Source: JAZOTM01 sp045657625
GTDB lineage: Bacteria > Bacillota > Clostridia > Lachnospirales > Lachnospiraceae
Length of the DNA stretch: 64,000 nt
Direction: 5' to 3'
NCBI GenBank assembly: GCA_045657625.1
Contig: JAZOTM010000041.1
Coordinates: 29,056-93,055 of the forward strand
In this document: positions 35,558 through 43,074 of the stretch, piece by piece
Position numbering within the stretch: position 1 is the first letter of the stretch
Layout: the number at the start of each line of letters is the position of its first letter
Translations under genes and position numbers: made by a program
The notes under the pieces: generated by a model
Seen by the model: the letters and a program-made list of their open reading frames with translations, nothing else
The model's database searches: none
Told to the model about the DNA's origin: nothing

Positions 35558-36394
35558 ATGTTTAATTTAGGAAAAAAACAAGAATTAGAAATTATTAAAA
35601 CGGTAGATTTCGGCGTTTATTTGGCAGAGGAAAAAGGCCAGGAAGATCGTGTGCTTTTACCAAAGAAGCAGGTGCCGGAAGATGCTAAGGTAGGAGACAA
35701 GATAAAGGTCTTTTTGTATAAGGATTCCAAAGATCGCCTCATTGCTACGACTGCGGAACCGAAATTAACGTTAGAGCAGGTAGCGGTTCTTACTGTGAAG
35801 GAAGTGACTAAGATTGGCGCTTTTTTGGACTGGGGCTTGGAAAAAGACCTGTTCCTTCCATATAAAGAGATGCGTGGAAAAGTGAAAGCAGGGGATGAAA
35901 TCCTGGTTACTTTATATATAGATAAAAGTAAGCGCTTGTGCGCAAGTATGAAGGGGATTTATGACCGATTGGCAACGAATTCCCCATATCAGAAGGATGA
36001 TGAAGTTACTTTCCGCATTTATGAATTCGGACATGATTTTGGAACCTTCGTAGCAGTAGATGATAAGTATTCAGCTATGATTCCGAAGCATGAACATATG
36101 AAGAATTACCGCATTGGTCAGGTATTATCCGGAAAAGTCTTGAATGTAAAAGAAGACGGAAAACTGGATGTTACCTTGAGACAGCGTGCATATTTGCAGT
36201 TGGATGAAGATGGAGAAATGGTACTTTCTTTGTTGGATTCTTATGCCGGAGTATTGCCTTTTACAGACAAAGCTTCACCGGAAGTCATTATGAGAGAAAC
36301 AGGTTTGAGCAAGGCGGCATTTAAACGTGCTGTGGGTCATCTTTATAAAGAAAGAAAAATTGAAATTACAGATTCTGTGATTCGTAAATTATAG
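35558..36394 (+). CDS. CvfB-like S1 RNA-binding protein
   Basis: The 278-residue protein has three S1-like beta-barrel domains (about 1-65, 70-135 and 145-215) followed by a winged-helix domain that ends SKAAFKRAVGHLYKERKIEI. This is the architecture of CvfB/YitL, which affects virulence gene expression in Staphylococcus and binds RNA. The ATG has a moderate ribosome site (AATAGGAGTAGT). It stands between the thioesterase and RidA genes with its own spacing of 75 and 86 bases. Confidence 0.9.
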   Translation: MFNLGKKQELEIIKTVDFGVYLAEEKGQEDRVLLPKKQVPEDAKVGDKIKVFLYKDSKDRLIATTAEPKLTLEQVAVLTVKEVTKIGAFLDWGLEKDLFLPYKEMRGKVKAGDEILVTLYIDKSKRLCASMKGIYDRLATNSPYQKDDEVTFRIYEFGHDFGTFVAVDDKYSAMIPKHEHMKNYRIGQVLSGKVLNVKEDGKLDVTLRQRAYLQLDEDGEMVLSLLDSYAGVLPFTDKASPEVIMRETGLSKAAFKRAVGHLYKERKIEITDSVIRKL

Positions 36395-36480
36395 TTTTTG
36401 AATTACAGCTTTGGATTCCGTAGGTTTTCAAAAACGTAAGTTCAGAGATATATATTGTTTTTTTATAGGAGGATTTATTT

Positions 36481-36855
36481 ATGAAGAAAGTAGTTGCAAC
36501 AGATAAGGCACCGGCAGCAATCGGACCATATTCTCAGGCGATTGAAGTGAATGGAATGGTGTATACTTCTGGCGTTATTCCGGTAGTACCGGAAACAGGA
36601 GCAATTCCGGAAGGCTCTGTAGAACAGGCTAAGCAAGCACTTCAGAATTTATCTAATTTATTAGAAGCAGCAGGAAGTAGCATGGATCAGGTGGTAAAAA
36701 CCACTGTATTTATTAAAGAAATGGATGATTTTGCAAAAATCAATGAAGTATATGCTACCTTCTTCCAGGGCGATTACCCGGCAAGAAGCTGTGTAGAAGT
36801 TGCTAGACTTCCAAAGGATGTATTATTGGAAGTAGAAGCAATTGCTTTAAAATAA
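36481..36855 (+). CDS. ridA: RidA family reactive intermediate deaminase
   Basis: The 124-residue protein hydrolyses enamine/imine intermediates made by PLP enzymes. It has the start KAPAAIGPYSQAI, the SGVIPV segment, and the arginine-containing ARSCVEVARLPKDVLLEVEAIA near the end, which carries the catalytic arginine. The ribosome site TAGGAGGATT is strong. Length is normal for the family. Confidence 0.95.
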   Translation: MKKVVATDKAPAAIGPYSQAIEVNGMVYTSGVIPVVPETGAIPEGSVEQAKQALQNLSNLLEAAGSSMDQVVKTTVFIKEMDDFAKINEVYATFFQGDYPARSCVEVARLPKDVLLEVEAIALK

Positions 36856-36870
36856 GTAGATAGCATATGA

Positions 36871-36903
36871 AAAGAGCTGCCGCATTGCGACAGCTCTTAT
36901 TTT
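36871..36903. terminator. Bidirectional terminator between ridA and the YjfB-like gene
   Basis: The stem AAGAGCTG/CAGCTCTT has a 11-base loop that can pair further and is flanked by A-rich and T-rich sequence on each side. Confidence 0.8.
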
Positions 36904-36905
36904 GC

Positions 36906-37106
36906 CTAAATACTTACGTCGAAATTGGACCCGATATGAGGGGTCACTGAGTTTTCCATCATCTTTACCATAGTGTCTCCGGCCACATCCATTTGGTCTA
37001 AATTCATACTGAGAACTTCTGTGGCAGCCTGTCGAACCACTGCATCCGATGCAAGTGTACTATCGATAGCGCTGGGAATTGATGGACTAATGCTTGAAAT
37101 GTTCAT
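36906..37106 (-). CDS. YjfB-like putative motility protein
   Basis: The 66-residue protein starts at the ATG at 37106 behind AAGGAAGGTG. It matches the YjfB family pattern: a short N terminus ending in small residues, a helix with an MNLDQMDVAGDTMVKMM segment, and the closing SVTPHIGSNFDVSI that resembles the PHLGGNLDI end of Bacillus YjfB. The Bacillus relative belongs to the motility regulon. No flagellar gene or clear sigma-D promoter is visible here. An in-frame extension to 37190 lacks a ribosome site. Confidence 0.8.
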   Translation of the reverse strand: MNISSISPSIPSAIDSTLASDAVVRQAATEVLSMNLDQMDVAGDTMVKMMENSVTPHIGSNFDVSI

Positions 37107-37338
37107 GCGCATCACCTTCCTTGTTACACATACTTCCACATATATCCTATATGTAGTAAAAAGTATACGCTCCTTTTTTTGGAAAAACAATGAACTTTTT
37201 ATGAAAAATTACAAAGAATCTCTTATTTTTGCTTGACATACCTATGCACTTCCCATATAATTCGTAATAGATGTAACAATTTTGTAACAAAACTTTTAGT
37301 GAAACTTTAGATTCCAAAGAGATAAGACGGAGGAAATA

Positions 37339-38670
37339 ATGAAGAACCAGATTGTACGTGCGCTGTTATGTTGTGCATTATGCGCATCATTAACCGGAGC
37401 AGCAGCAGAAACTACATATGCATTACCTGTTTCTGGTATCGTTTCGGCTATGGCAGGGCAGACAGACTCATCAAAAGAAAGTGTAGAGACCGTTACAGTT
37501 TCTACAGCGGCTACAGAAAGCATAGATTCTACAGAATCCACAACCAGTGATTCTACAGAGACCGATACAGATACAACTACAGACACTTATGTGAATGATA
37601 CGACAGTATCCGGTGTTTCCGGAGCCTTGGCAGATATCATGACGGGCGCTTCTACTTCTGAAGAAGAAGCAGCTTTGCAGGAAGCCATGGAAGAAGAAGC
37701 TGCAGCAGCAGAAGAAGCGGAAGAGGAAGATACTACCGATTATTCCAATATGGCAGTTGCCCAGGTTGACGATTATGTAAATGTTCGTTCCGAGGCAAGT
37801 GAAGAAAGTGAAATCGTTGGTAAGTTATACAACAATAACGTTGCTTATATTACCGGTACATCAGAAGATGGTGGTTGGTATCAGATCACATCCGGAAACG
37901 TTACCGGATATGTAAAAGCAGAATACGTTTCTGTTGGTGATGAAGAATTGATTAAATCCGTAGCAAAGACAATTGCTACCGTTACTACTGAAACATTATA
38001 TGTTCGTGCACTTCCTTCACAGGAGACAGACATCATTGGTTTAGTACCACAGGAAGAAGAATTGACAGTTACTGATACTACATACATGGATTCCTGGGGA
38101 TGGGTTGGTGTCTCTATCGAAGAAGGTGATGGATATGTATCTACTGCATATGTAGATATTTCCGTTGAATATGATTACGCTGAATCAAAAGAAGAAGAAG
38201 AAGCAAGACTTGCAGAAGAAGAAGCAGAACGTGAAGCCGCACAGGCAGCCGCAGAAGCAGCTACTTCTAAGTCATCAAGCAGCAGTTCTTCCAGCAGCTC
38301 ATCAAGCAGTTATTCTGCACCTACAAGCTCAGGCGGTAGTGCGGTTGTAAGTTATGCTACACAGTTCCTTGGCAACCCATATGTATATGGTGGAACATCC
38401 CTTACCAACGGATGTGACTGTTCAGGATTTGTAATGAGTGTATATGCAGCCTTTGGCGTAAGCTTACCACACTCTTCAACAGCTATGAGAAGTGTAGGAT
38501 ACGCAGTAAGCGTTAGTGATATGCAGCCGGGTGATATTGTATGCTACAGTGGTCATGTAGGTATTTATGTTGGTAACGGTCAGATTATCAATGCAAGTAC
38601 AGCTGCAACCGGTATCAAATATACAAATGTATATTATCGTGAAATCTTAGCAGTACGTCGTATTTTCTAA
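37339..38670 (+). CDS. Secreted SH3b / NlpC-P60 cell wall hydrolase
   Basis: The 443-residue protein has a signal peptide (about 1-28, ending TTYA), a Ser/Thr-rich stretch, an acidic Glu/Ala segment near 110-135, two bacterial SH3 domains (about 135-197 and 208-272), a Glu/Ala helix, a poly-Ser linker near 311-325, and a C-terminal NlpC/P60 domain (about 333-443). The catalytic Cys is C361 in CDCSGF and the His is in GHVGIYVG. It probably cuts peptide stems of peptidoglycan during separation or turnover. The ATG follows GACGGAGGAA. A terminator follows closely, so it is a single-gene unit. Confidence 0.93.
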   Translation: MKNQIVRALLCCALCASLTGAAAETTYALPVSGIVSAMAGQTDSSKESVETVTVSTAATESIDSTESTTSDSTETDTDTTTDTYVNDTTVSGVSGALADIMTGASTSEEEAALQEAMEEEAAAAEEAEEEDTTDYSNMAVAQVDDYVNVRSEASEESEIVGKLYNNNVAYITGTSEDGGWYQITSGNVTGYVKAEYVSVGDEELIKSVAKTIATVTTETLYVRALPSQETDIIGLVPQEEELTVTDTTYMDSWGWVGVSIEEGDGYVSTAYVDISVEYDYAESKEEEEARLAEEEAEREAAQAAAEAATSKSSSSSSSSSSSSSYSAPTSSGGSAVVSYATQFLGNPYVYGGTSLTNGCDCSGFVMSVYAAFGVSLPHSSTAMRSVGYAVSVSDMQPGDIVCYSGHVGIYVGNGQIINASTAATGIKYTNVYYREILAVRRIF

Positions 38671-38689
38671 GATATGTTGGAACAGAAGC

Positions 38690-38720
38690 AAAGCGATTCT
38701 CGAAAGAGAATCGCTTTTTT
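38690..38720 (+). terminator. Terminator after the NlpC/P60 gene
   Basis: The stem AAGCGATTCTC/GAGAATCGCTT has a GAAA loop and runs into T6. Confidence 0.92.
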
Positions 38721-38758
38721 AATATAATAAGAAATTCCTTCGAATTTCTTATTATATT
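38721..38758. repeat. AT-rich 17-bp inverted repeat
   Basis: Two perfect 17-base arms, beginning AATATAATAAG and ending CTTATTATATT, flank a CTTC loop; with the adjoining T and A runs the pairing extends to about 22 bp. It sits directly between the terminator and the dispersed repeat. Confidence 0.85.
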
Positions 38759-38759
38759 A

Positions 38760-38861
38760 AAAAGCGCTCCGCTATGGAAGCGCACGCGCGCGAGATGTAA
38801 ATGTTGCATAAATGCAACCGCGCTTGGCGCGAGAATGTCGCATGCGACATTCTTTCTTGTG
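38760..38861. repeat. Dispersed structured intergenic repeat, copy B
   Basis: This 102-base segment is nearly identical to 3176-3275, including the perfect 20-base palindrome (here 38833-38852). The only difference seen is two extra bases in the first hairpin, which makes that stem more complete (GCGCTCC/GGAAGCGC). Copy A lies after thrH and copy B after the NlpC/P60 gene, both in the same orientation relative to the window. Confidence 0.85.
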
Positions 38862-38871
38862 TTATAAGAAA

Positions 38872-38980
38872 GGCATGCTGAGGGACGCGAAACTCCCCCG
38901 AGGAAACCTCGTGGGCAAAGCGAAGAAAAGCATGCTGCTGAGAAGGCGCGAAACTCCCCCGAGGAAACCTCGTGGGCCAA
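38872..38980. repeat. Tandem duplication of a hairpin unit of about 60 bases
   Basis: Two units start with GCATGCTG and share the 31-base core that begins CGCGAAACTCC and ends CCTCGTGGGC (38887-38917 and about 38947-38977). Within the core CCCCGAGG-AAA-CCTCG can fold on itself. The units differ by small insertions. Confidence 0.8.
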
Positions 38981-39030
38981 CCCAAGAACCCCATACTGCC
39001 AAGTAAACTTGACGATATGGGGTTCTTGGG
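38981..39030. repeat. 15-bp perfect inverted repeat with inner hairpin
   Basis: CCCAAGAACCCCATA (38981-38995) is matched by its exact complement at 39016-39030. The 20-base loop contains a second small palindrome, CAAGTAAACTTG. The form suggests a very stable hairpin in RNA or cruciform in DNA. Confidence 0.85.
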
Positions 39031-39126
39031 TTTCTCCATGTCGCTTACGCGCCATGGAGTTTCGCTTGTGACCTTTTGCTTATATTCCAAATTTTACGAA
39101 TTGTCAGTAAATTGCGAAAAATAACA

Positions 39127-39260
39127 TTTTGCACAAAAAAATATAAACAAAGTATAAACAAAAAAATAAATTAACAAAAATGAAGGGAAGTTATCCACAA
39201 AACGAGTATACGACTAAACGAAAAATCAAGTTATTCACGAAGTTATGCACTTTATCCACA
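39127..39260 (+). other. Cluster of DnaA-box-like 9-mers
   Basis: TTATCCACA, the exact consensus DnaA box, occurs at 39191-39199 and 39252-39260. TTATTCACG (39231-39239) and TTATGCACT (39243-39251) lie between them, and TTTTGCACA is at 39127-39135, all in the same orientation. An A/T-rich run with many A-tracts precedes the group. No dnaA or dnaN gene is near and gene direction does not change here, so this may be an accessory DnaA-binding cluster rather than the origin. Confidence 0.55.
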
Positions 39261-39417
39261 AAATGTCAAACAAAAATTTAAAAATTTTATGAAAGAAATA
39301 AAACATTTGTTTTGTGCGAATCTTATAAAAAAACACAAAATGTTCACAAAGAGATCACAGGAAAGAGATAGATAGAAAAGGAAAGAATCGAGAATTGTCG
39401 GAAAACTAGGGAGAAAG

Positions 39418-39446
39418 TTGCATCGGAACTAGTGTTTTGCTATACT
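39418..39446 (+). promoter_or_regulatory. Promoter of the TagA/WecG-like gene
   Basis: TTGCAT (39418-39423) and TATACT (39441-39446) are 17 bases apart, 42 bases before the chosen start codon. Confidence 0.6.
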
Positions 39447-39487
39447 TACCACATCGTGAAAACGATGGGAGAGAGATGGAGGGAGAA

Positions 39488-40156
39488 ATGGTAAAGAAAT
39501 TAGATATACTAGACTTTCAAGTGGATAACTATAATGTGCATGAAGCCATGCAAAAAGTGGATTTGTTTTTAAATAACAATGAAATGAATACCATTGAAAC
39601 AGTTACCACGCTTTTGATTGAAGCGGCACAGCAGAATGAAACAGTCAAGCAGTGCTTACATAAAGCGGACTTGGCGATTGTTGGTGAAAGTCAGGTTTTA
39701 AATGCAGCTGGGGAGCTGGATTTACAAAGAAAAAAAGAAATAGAACAACATCTTTTCTTCCGCGAATTTATGAAACGTATTCAACGCAACCACAAAACCG
39801 TATTTTTATTAGCGGATACTGTGGAGAAGTTAGAACATTTTCGCTCTTACATGGAAGAATATTATGAAAGAATGCAAGTGGTGGGAGCCTATGCCTTGGA
39901 AGAATGTGTGGGTGACTATGAGCATATCGTTAATCTTTTAAATACAGAGAATCCGGATGTTATTTTATCTGTGATTCCTGCTCCGACTCAGGAGGAATTC
40001 TTGGAAGAACACCGTTTGAAGTTGAATGCAAAGATTTGGTATGGTCTTGGAGACCATTATCGGATTGATACTGGCTTAAATCGTATACTCGTAAATTTTG
40101 CCAAAAAAATTAGAGGATTTCGTTTGAAACGAAAGGTGAATGAATACAACAAATAG
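39488..40156 (+). CDS. WecG/TagA/CpsF-like (GT26) protein lacking catalytic motifs
   Basis: The 222-residue protein follows the GT26 fold pattern. DFQVDNYNVHEAMQKV matches the N terminus, CLHKADLAIVGESQVLNAAG sits where active enzymes have ADLVxPDGxxxVWA, VFLLADTVEKLEHF matches the FFLGG strand, and NPDVILSVIPAPTQEEF matches the PxQExW segment. The PDG catalytic aspartate region is replaced by VGE, so N-acetylmannosaminyl-transferase activity is unlikely. It may be a structural or regulatory derivative. The ATG at 39488 follows GGAGGG; a second ATG at 39476 is less well placed. It precedes a CdaR-type regulator and ftsEX. Confidence 0.65.
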   Translation: MVKKLDILDFQVDNYNVHEAMQKVDLFLNNNEMNTIETVTTLLIEAAQQNETVKQCLHKADLAIVGESQVLNAAGELDLQRKKEIEQHLFFREFMKRIQRNHKTVFLLADTVEKLEHFRSYMEEYYERMQVVGAYALEECVGDYEHIVNLLNTENPDVILSVIPAPTQEEFLEEHRLKLNAKIWYGLGDHYRIDTGLNRILVNFAKKIRGFRLKRKVNEYNK

Positions 40157-40250
40157 CATAAAAAAAATACAGTTTCCTCTTCCTTTTTAAGGAGTTTTGC
40201 ATTAAAATAAACTTTAGGACAGTTTATGTATCTTTACAAGATGTTCTTTT

Positions 40251-40276
40251 ATATTGTGAAAAATTTACAATATAAT
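40251..40276 (+). promoter_or_regulatory. Palindrome overlapping the -10 box of the CdaR-like gene
   Basis: ATATTGT (40251-40257) and ACAATAT (40267-40273) are separated by 9 bases, and the right arm overlaps TATAAT (40271-40276). A regulator bound there would cover the promoter; autoregulation by the gene product is possible but not shown. Confidence 0.45.
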
Positions 40277-40305
40277 CTGTACAACAATCCAGGAGGATAC
40301 GGAGT

Positions 40306-41397
40306 ATGATTTCAAATCAAATTTTGCAAAACACCATAGACGGATTAAAGGGAATTACACGCGTAGATCTGTGTATGATTGATACGGAGGGAAACGTTTT
40401 AGCTACCACATTTCCAGAGGCGGATGACTATATAGAACCGGCTCTTGCCTTTGTGTCATCACCGGCGGATAGCCAGGTTGTACAGGGTTATCAGTTCTTT
40501 AAGGTTTTTGATGACCATCAGTTAGAATATATTTTGTTGGCTAGTGGAGACAGCGATGATACTTATATGGTTGGAAAAATCGCTGCATTCCAGATTCAGA
40601 ATTTATTGGTGGCATACAAAGAACGCTTTGATAAGGACAACTTTATCAAGAATTTGTTGTTGGATAATTTACTGTTAGTAGATATTTACAACCGTGCGAA
40701 GAAATTACATATCGATGTAGAATGTCGTCGTGTTGTTTATATTATAGAAACAAATCGTGAGAAAGATGGAAATGAATTAGAAAAAGTGCGCAGTCTTTTT
40801 GGTGCAAAGACAAAGGATTTTGTCACTGCTGTAGATGAGAGAGATATCATCGTTGTAAAGGAACTTTCCGAAGGCGAAGATGTAGAAGATCTCAAGAAAA
40901 CCGCAGAGGTTATTTTGAATTTGTTCCGTACCACAGACAACAATGCAGACATTTATATTTCTTACGGTACTGTCATTGATGAAATCAAAGAAGTATCTCG
41001 TTCTTACAAAGAAGCAAAAATGGCTTTGGATGTTGGAAAGATTTTCTTTGAAGAACAAAATATCATTGCATATTCACAGCTTGGTATTGGCCGCTTGATA
41101 TATCAGCTGCCGATTCCTTTGTGCCGCATGTTTATTAAAGAAATTTTTGATGGAAAATCTCCGGATGAATTTGATGAGGAGACTTTATCAACCATCAATA
41201 AATTCTTCGAGAATAGTTTAAATGTATCAGAGACTTCTCGCCAGTTGTATATTCATCGTAATACCCTGGTATATCGTTTGGATAAATTGCAAAAAAGTAC
41301 TGGCTTGGATTTGCGCGTCTTTGAAGATGCCATTACATTTAAGATTGCACTCATGGTTGTGAAATACATGAAATATATGGAAACATTAGACTATTAA
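40306..41397 (+). CDS. CdaR/PucR-type helix-turn-helix regulator
   Basis: The 363-residue protein has an N-terminal sensory region (about 1-100, VDLCMIDTEGNVLAT), a central GGDEF-like CdaR domain (about 130-265, with YISYGTVIDEIKEVSRSYKEAKMAL) and a C-terminal HTH_30 domain (NVSETSRQLYIHRNTLVYRLDKL, about 305-328). Such proteins sense small molecules such as sugar acids or amino acids; the ligand here is unknown. The ribosome site CAGGAGGATA is strong. It lies 22 bases upstream of ftsE, so it may share its transcript, and a role linked to cell division cannot be excluded. Confidence 0.87.
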   Translation: MISNQILQNTIDGLKGITRVDLCMIDTEGNVLATTFPEADDYIEPALAFVSSPADSQVVQGYQFFKVFDDHQLEYILLASGDSDDTYMVGKIAAFQIQNLLVAYKERFDKDNFIKNLLLDNLLLVDIYNRAKKLHIDVECRRVVYIIETNREKDGNELEKVRSLFGAKTKDFVTAVDERDIIVVKELSEGEDVEDLKKTAEVILNLFRTTDNNADIYISYGTVIDEIKEVSRSYKEAKMALDVGKIFFEEQNIIAYSQLGIGRLIYQLPIPLCRMFIKEIFDGKSPDEFDEETLSTINKFFENSLNVSETSRQLYIHRNTLVYRLDKLQKSTGLDLRVFEDAITFKIALMVVKYMKYMETLDY

Positions 41398-41419
41398 CCT
41401 TGCTATTTGAGGAGGAACT

Positions 41420-42100
41420 ATGATTCGGCTGGAGAACGTCAATAAGTCATATACTGCAGGTGTGCCTGCCTTAAATGACGTTAATATTCACATCAAAGAG
41501 GGAGAATTTGTTTTCCTTGTTGGAAACAGTGGATCAGGAAAATCGACCCTGATCAAATTACTATTAAAGGAATTGGAGCCTACCAGTGGTACCATTACCA
41601 TAAACGGCAAACAATTAAATAAGATTCGTAGACGGCAGATCCCGAAATATCGCCGAAATGTTGGCGTGGTATTTCAGGATTTCCGCTTGTTAAAGGACAG
41701 AAATGTTTATGAAAACGTTGCATTTGCACAACGGGTCATCGGTGTCCCGAATTATTATATTAAGAAGCAGGTGCCGAAAATGCTATCCATGGTTAACTTG
41801 GCTGCGAAGTATAAGTCGAAGCCAAAGCAGTTATCCGGTGGAGAGCAACAGCGTGTGGCTATAGCCAGAGCTTTGGTAAATGAACCAAAGATATTATTGG
41901 CAGATGAGCCTACCGGAAATTTGGACAATTCCAATGCATGGGAAATCATGCATTTATTATCAGATATCAATGCTCGTGGTACCACAGTACTTGTAGTTAC
42001 CCACAATATGGAAATTGTAAAGGCTATGAATAAGCGAGTAATAACAATAGAGAAAGGCGTCATCGTAAGTGACGAAGGTGGTGATAACGATGAGGCTTAA
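41420..42100 (+). CDS. ftsE: Cell division ATP-binding protein FtsE
   Basis: The 226-residue ABC ATPase works with FtsX to control peptidoglycan hydrolases at the septum. Walker A is GNSGSGKST near residue 36, the Q-loop VVFQDFRLL near 86, the signature LSGGEQQRVAIARAL near 140 and Walker B ILLADEPTGNLD. The ATG follows GAGGAGGAAC. Its end overlaps ftsX by 11 bases. Confidence 0.96.
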   Translation: MIRLENVNKSYTAGVPALNDVNIHIKEGEFVFLVGNSGSGKSTLIKLLLKELEPTSGTITINGKQLNKIRRRQIPKYRRNVGVVFQDFRLLKDRNVYENVAFAQRVIGVPNYYIKKQVPKMLSMVNLAAKYKSKPKQLSGGEQQRVAIARALVNEPKILLADEPTGNLDNSNAWEIMHLLSDINARGTTVLVVTHNMEIVKAMNKRVITIEKGVIVSDEGGDNDEA

Positions 42101-42998
42101 TTCGCTGTTTTATACCTTTCAACAGGGTGTGAAGAACATTTGGAGAAATAAATTGTTTTCTCTTGCAAGTATTGCAACAATGTCAGCATGTATTTTTTTG
42201 TTTGGGTTGTTTTATACGATCGTTACAAACTTCCAAGCAATGGTAAAAACTGCCGAAGAAGGTGTGGCAGTTACAGTCTTCTTTGATGAAGGCATTACGG
42301 ATGAACAATTGGAAACAATTGAAGCATCTATTAGCAAGAGGGCGGAAGTATCCGAATATGTATATGTATCCGCCGAGGAAGCATGGGAAGAGTTTAAAGC
42401 AGATTATTTTGCAGGTCATGAGGAATTGGCAGAAGGATTTGAAGATGACAATCCGCTTGCAAATTCTGCACATTATGAAATATATTTGAGTGATGTCTCC
42501 TTACAGGATGCGTTGGTAACTTATTTAGAGTCCTTAGACGGAGTTCGTGAAGTACATCAATCAGAAGCGGCAGCAAACACGTTGTCAGATTTCAATAAAT
42601 TGATTCAATATATCTCAATCGGAATTATTGCTATTTTATTTGCAGTTGCTATTTTCTTAATTAGCAATACGGTAAATGTTGGTATTTCTGTTCGAAGAGA
42701 AGAAATTGGAATTATGAAACTGATTGGAGCGACAGATTTCTTTGTCCGAGCACCATTTATGATTGAAGGAGTTTTGATTGGACTAATCGGTTCGGCTTTG
42801 CCTCTAGTGATTCTTTATTATTTGTACAATACCATCATCAATTATATTGCGGAGAAATTTAACTTTATAAGTTCAATGCTTTCTTTTTTACCGGTGAATC
42901 AGGTATTCCAGGTTCTTATACCTGCATCTTTGATTTTAGGTGTCGGCATCGGATTTGTTGGAAGTTTTATTACAATTCGTAAACATTTAAAAGTGTAA
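42090..42998 (+). CDS. ftsX: Cell division membrane protein FtsX
   Basis: The 302-residue protein has an N-terminal cytoplasmic segment (MRLNSLFYTFQQGVKNIWRN), a membrane helix at about 22-44, an extracellular loop of about 120 residues, and three further helices (about 172-195, 222-247 and 270-295). It transmits ATP hydrolysis by FtsE to a cell-wall hydrolase outside. The ATG at 42090 inside the last codons of ftsE is chosen because MRLNSL is the family start. The M23 peptidase encoded next is a good candidate partner. Confidence 0.95.
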   Translation: MRLNSLFYTFQQGVKNIWRNKLFSLASIATMSACIFLFGLFYTIVTNFQAMVKTAEEGVAVTVFFDEGITDEQLETIEASISKRAEVSEYVYVSAEEAWEEFKADYFAGHEELAEGFEDDNPLANSAHYEIYLSDVSLQDALVTYLESLDGVREVHQSEAAANTLSDFNKLIQYISIGIIAILFAVAIFLISNTVNVGISVRREEIGIMKLIGATDFFVRAPFMIEGVLIGLIGSALPLVILYYLYNTIINYIAEKFNFISSMLSFLPVNQVFQVLIPASLILGVGIGFVGSFITIRKHLKV

Positions 42999-43005
42999 AT
43001 GGGAG

Positions 43006-43049
43006 GAGCGTTTCAATAGCAGCAGTGCTGTGGAACGCTCTTGTTTTTT
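43006..43049 (+). terminator. Terminator or attenuator between ftsX and the M23 peptidase gene
   Basis: GAGCGTTTCA and TGGAACGCTC form a stem of about 9 bp with one bulge, and the loop holds a second small stem, AGCAG/CTGCT-like. A TTGTTTTTT tract follows. Some read-through is likely, since the peptidase fits functionally with ftsEX. Confidence 0.7.
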
Positions 43050-43074
43050 AGGAAGAGATAGAAAAGGTGAATTT

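Larger units (their letters stand above)
38671..39487. other. Long non-coding gap with hairpin array and DnaA-box cluster
   Basis: This 817-base stretch has no convincing gene. From left to right it holds a terminator, a 17-bp AT-rich inverted repeat (38721-38758), a copy of the dispersed repeat (38760-38861), a tandem duplication of about 60 bases (about 38872-38980), a 15-bp inverted repeat, a further CTCCATG/CATGGAG hairpin (39034-39059), a very AT-rich stretch (39121-39180), a group of DnaA-box-like sites (39191-39260), and finally a promoter for the next gene. Open frames across it on the minus strand are made of repeat sequence and look spurious. Confidence 0.8.

Noticed and set aside
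38615..39090. Two overlapping minus-strand open frames of 146 and 112 codons with repeated HEVSSGEFR-like peptides
   Set aside because: They are translations of the tandem hairpin units and the dispersed repeat in different frames, without ribosome sites and with the same peptide appearing in more than one frame. This is what repeat DNA gives by chance.
39121..39260. Main chromosomal origin of replication
   Set aside because: DnaA-box-like sites are present, but dnaA, dnaN, recF, gyrB and rpmH are absent, and genes on both sides mostly read in the same direction. An accessory DnaA cluster fits better.
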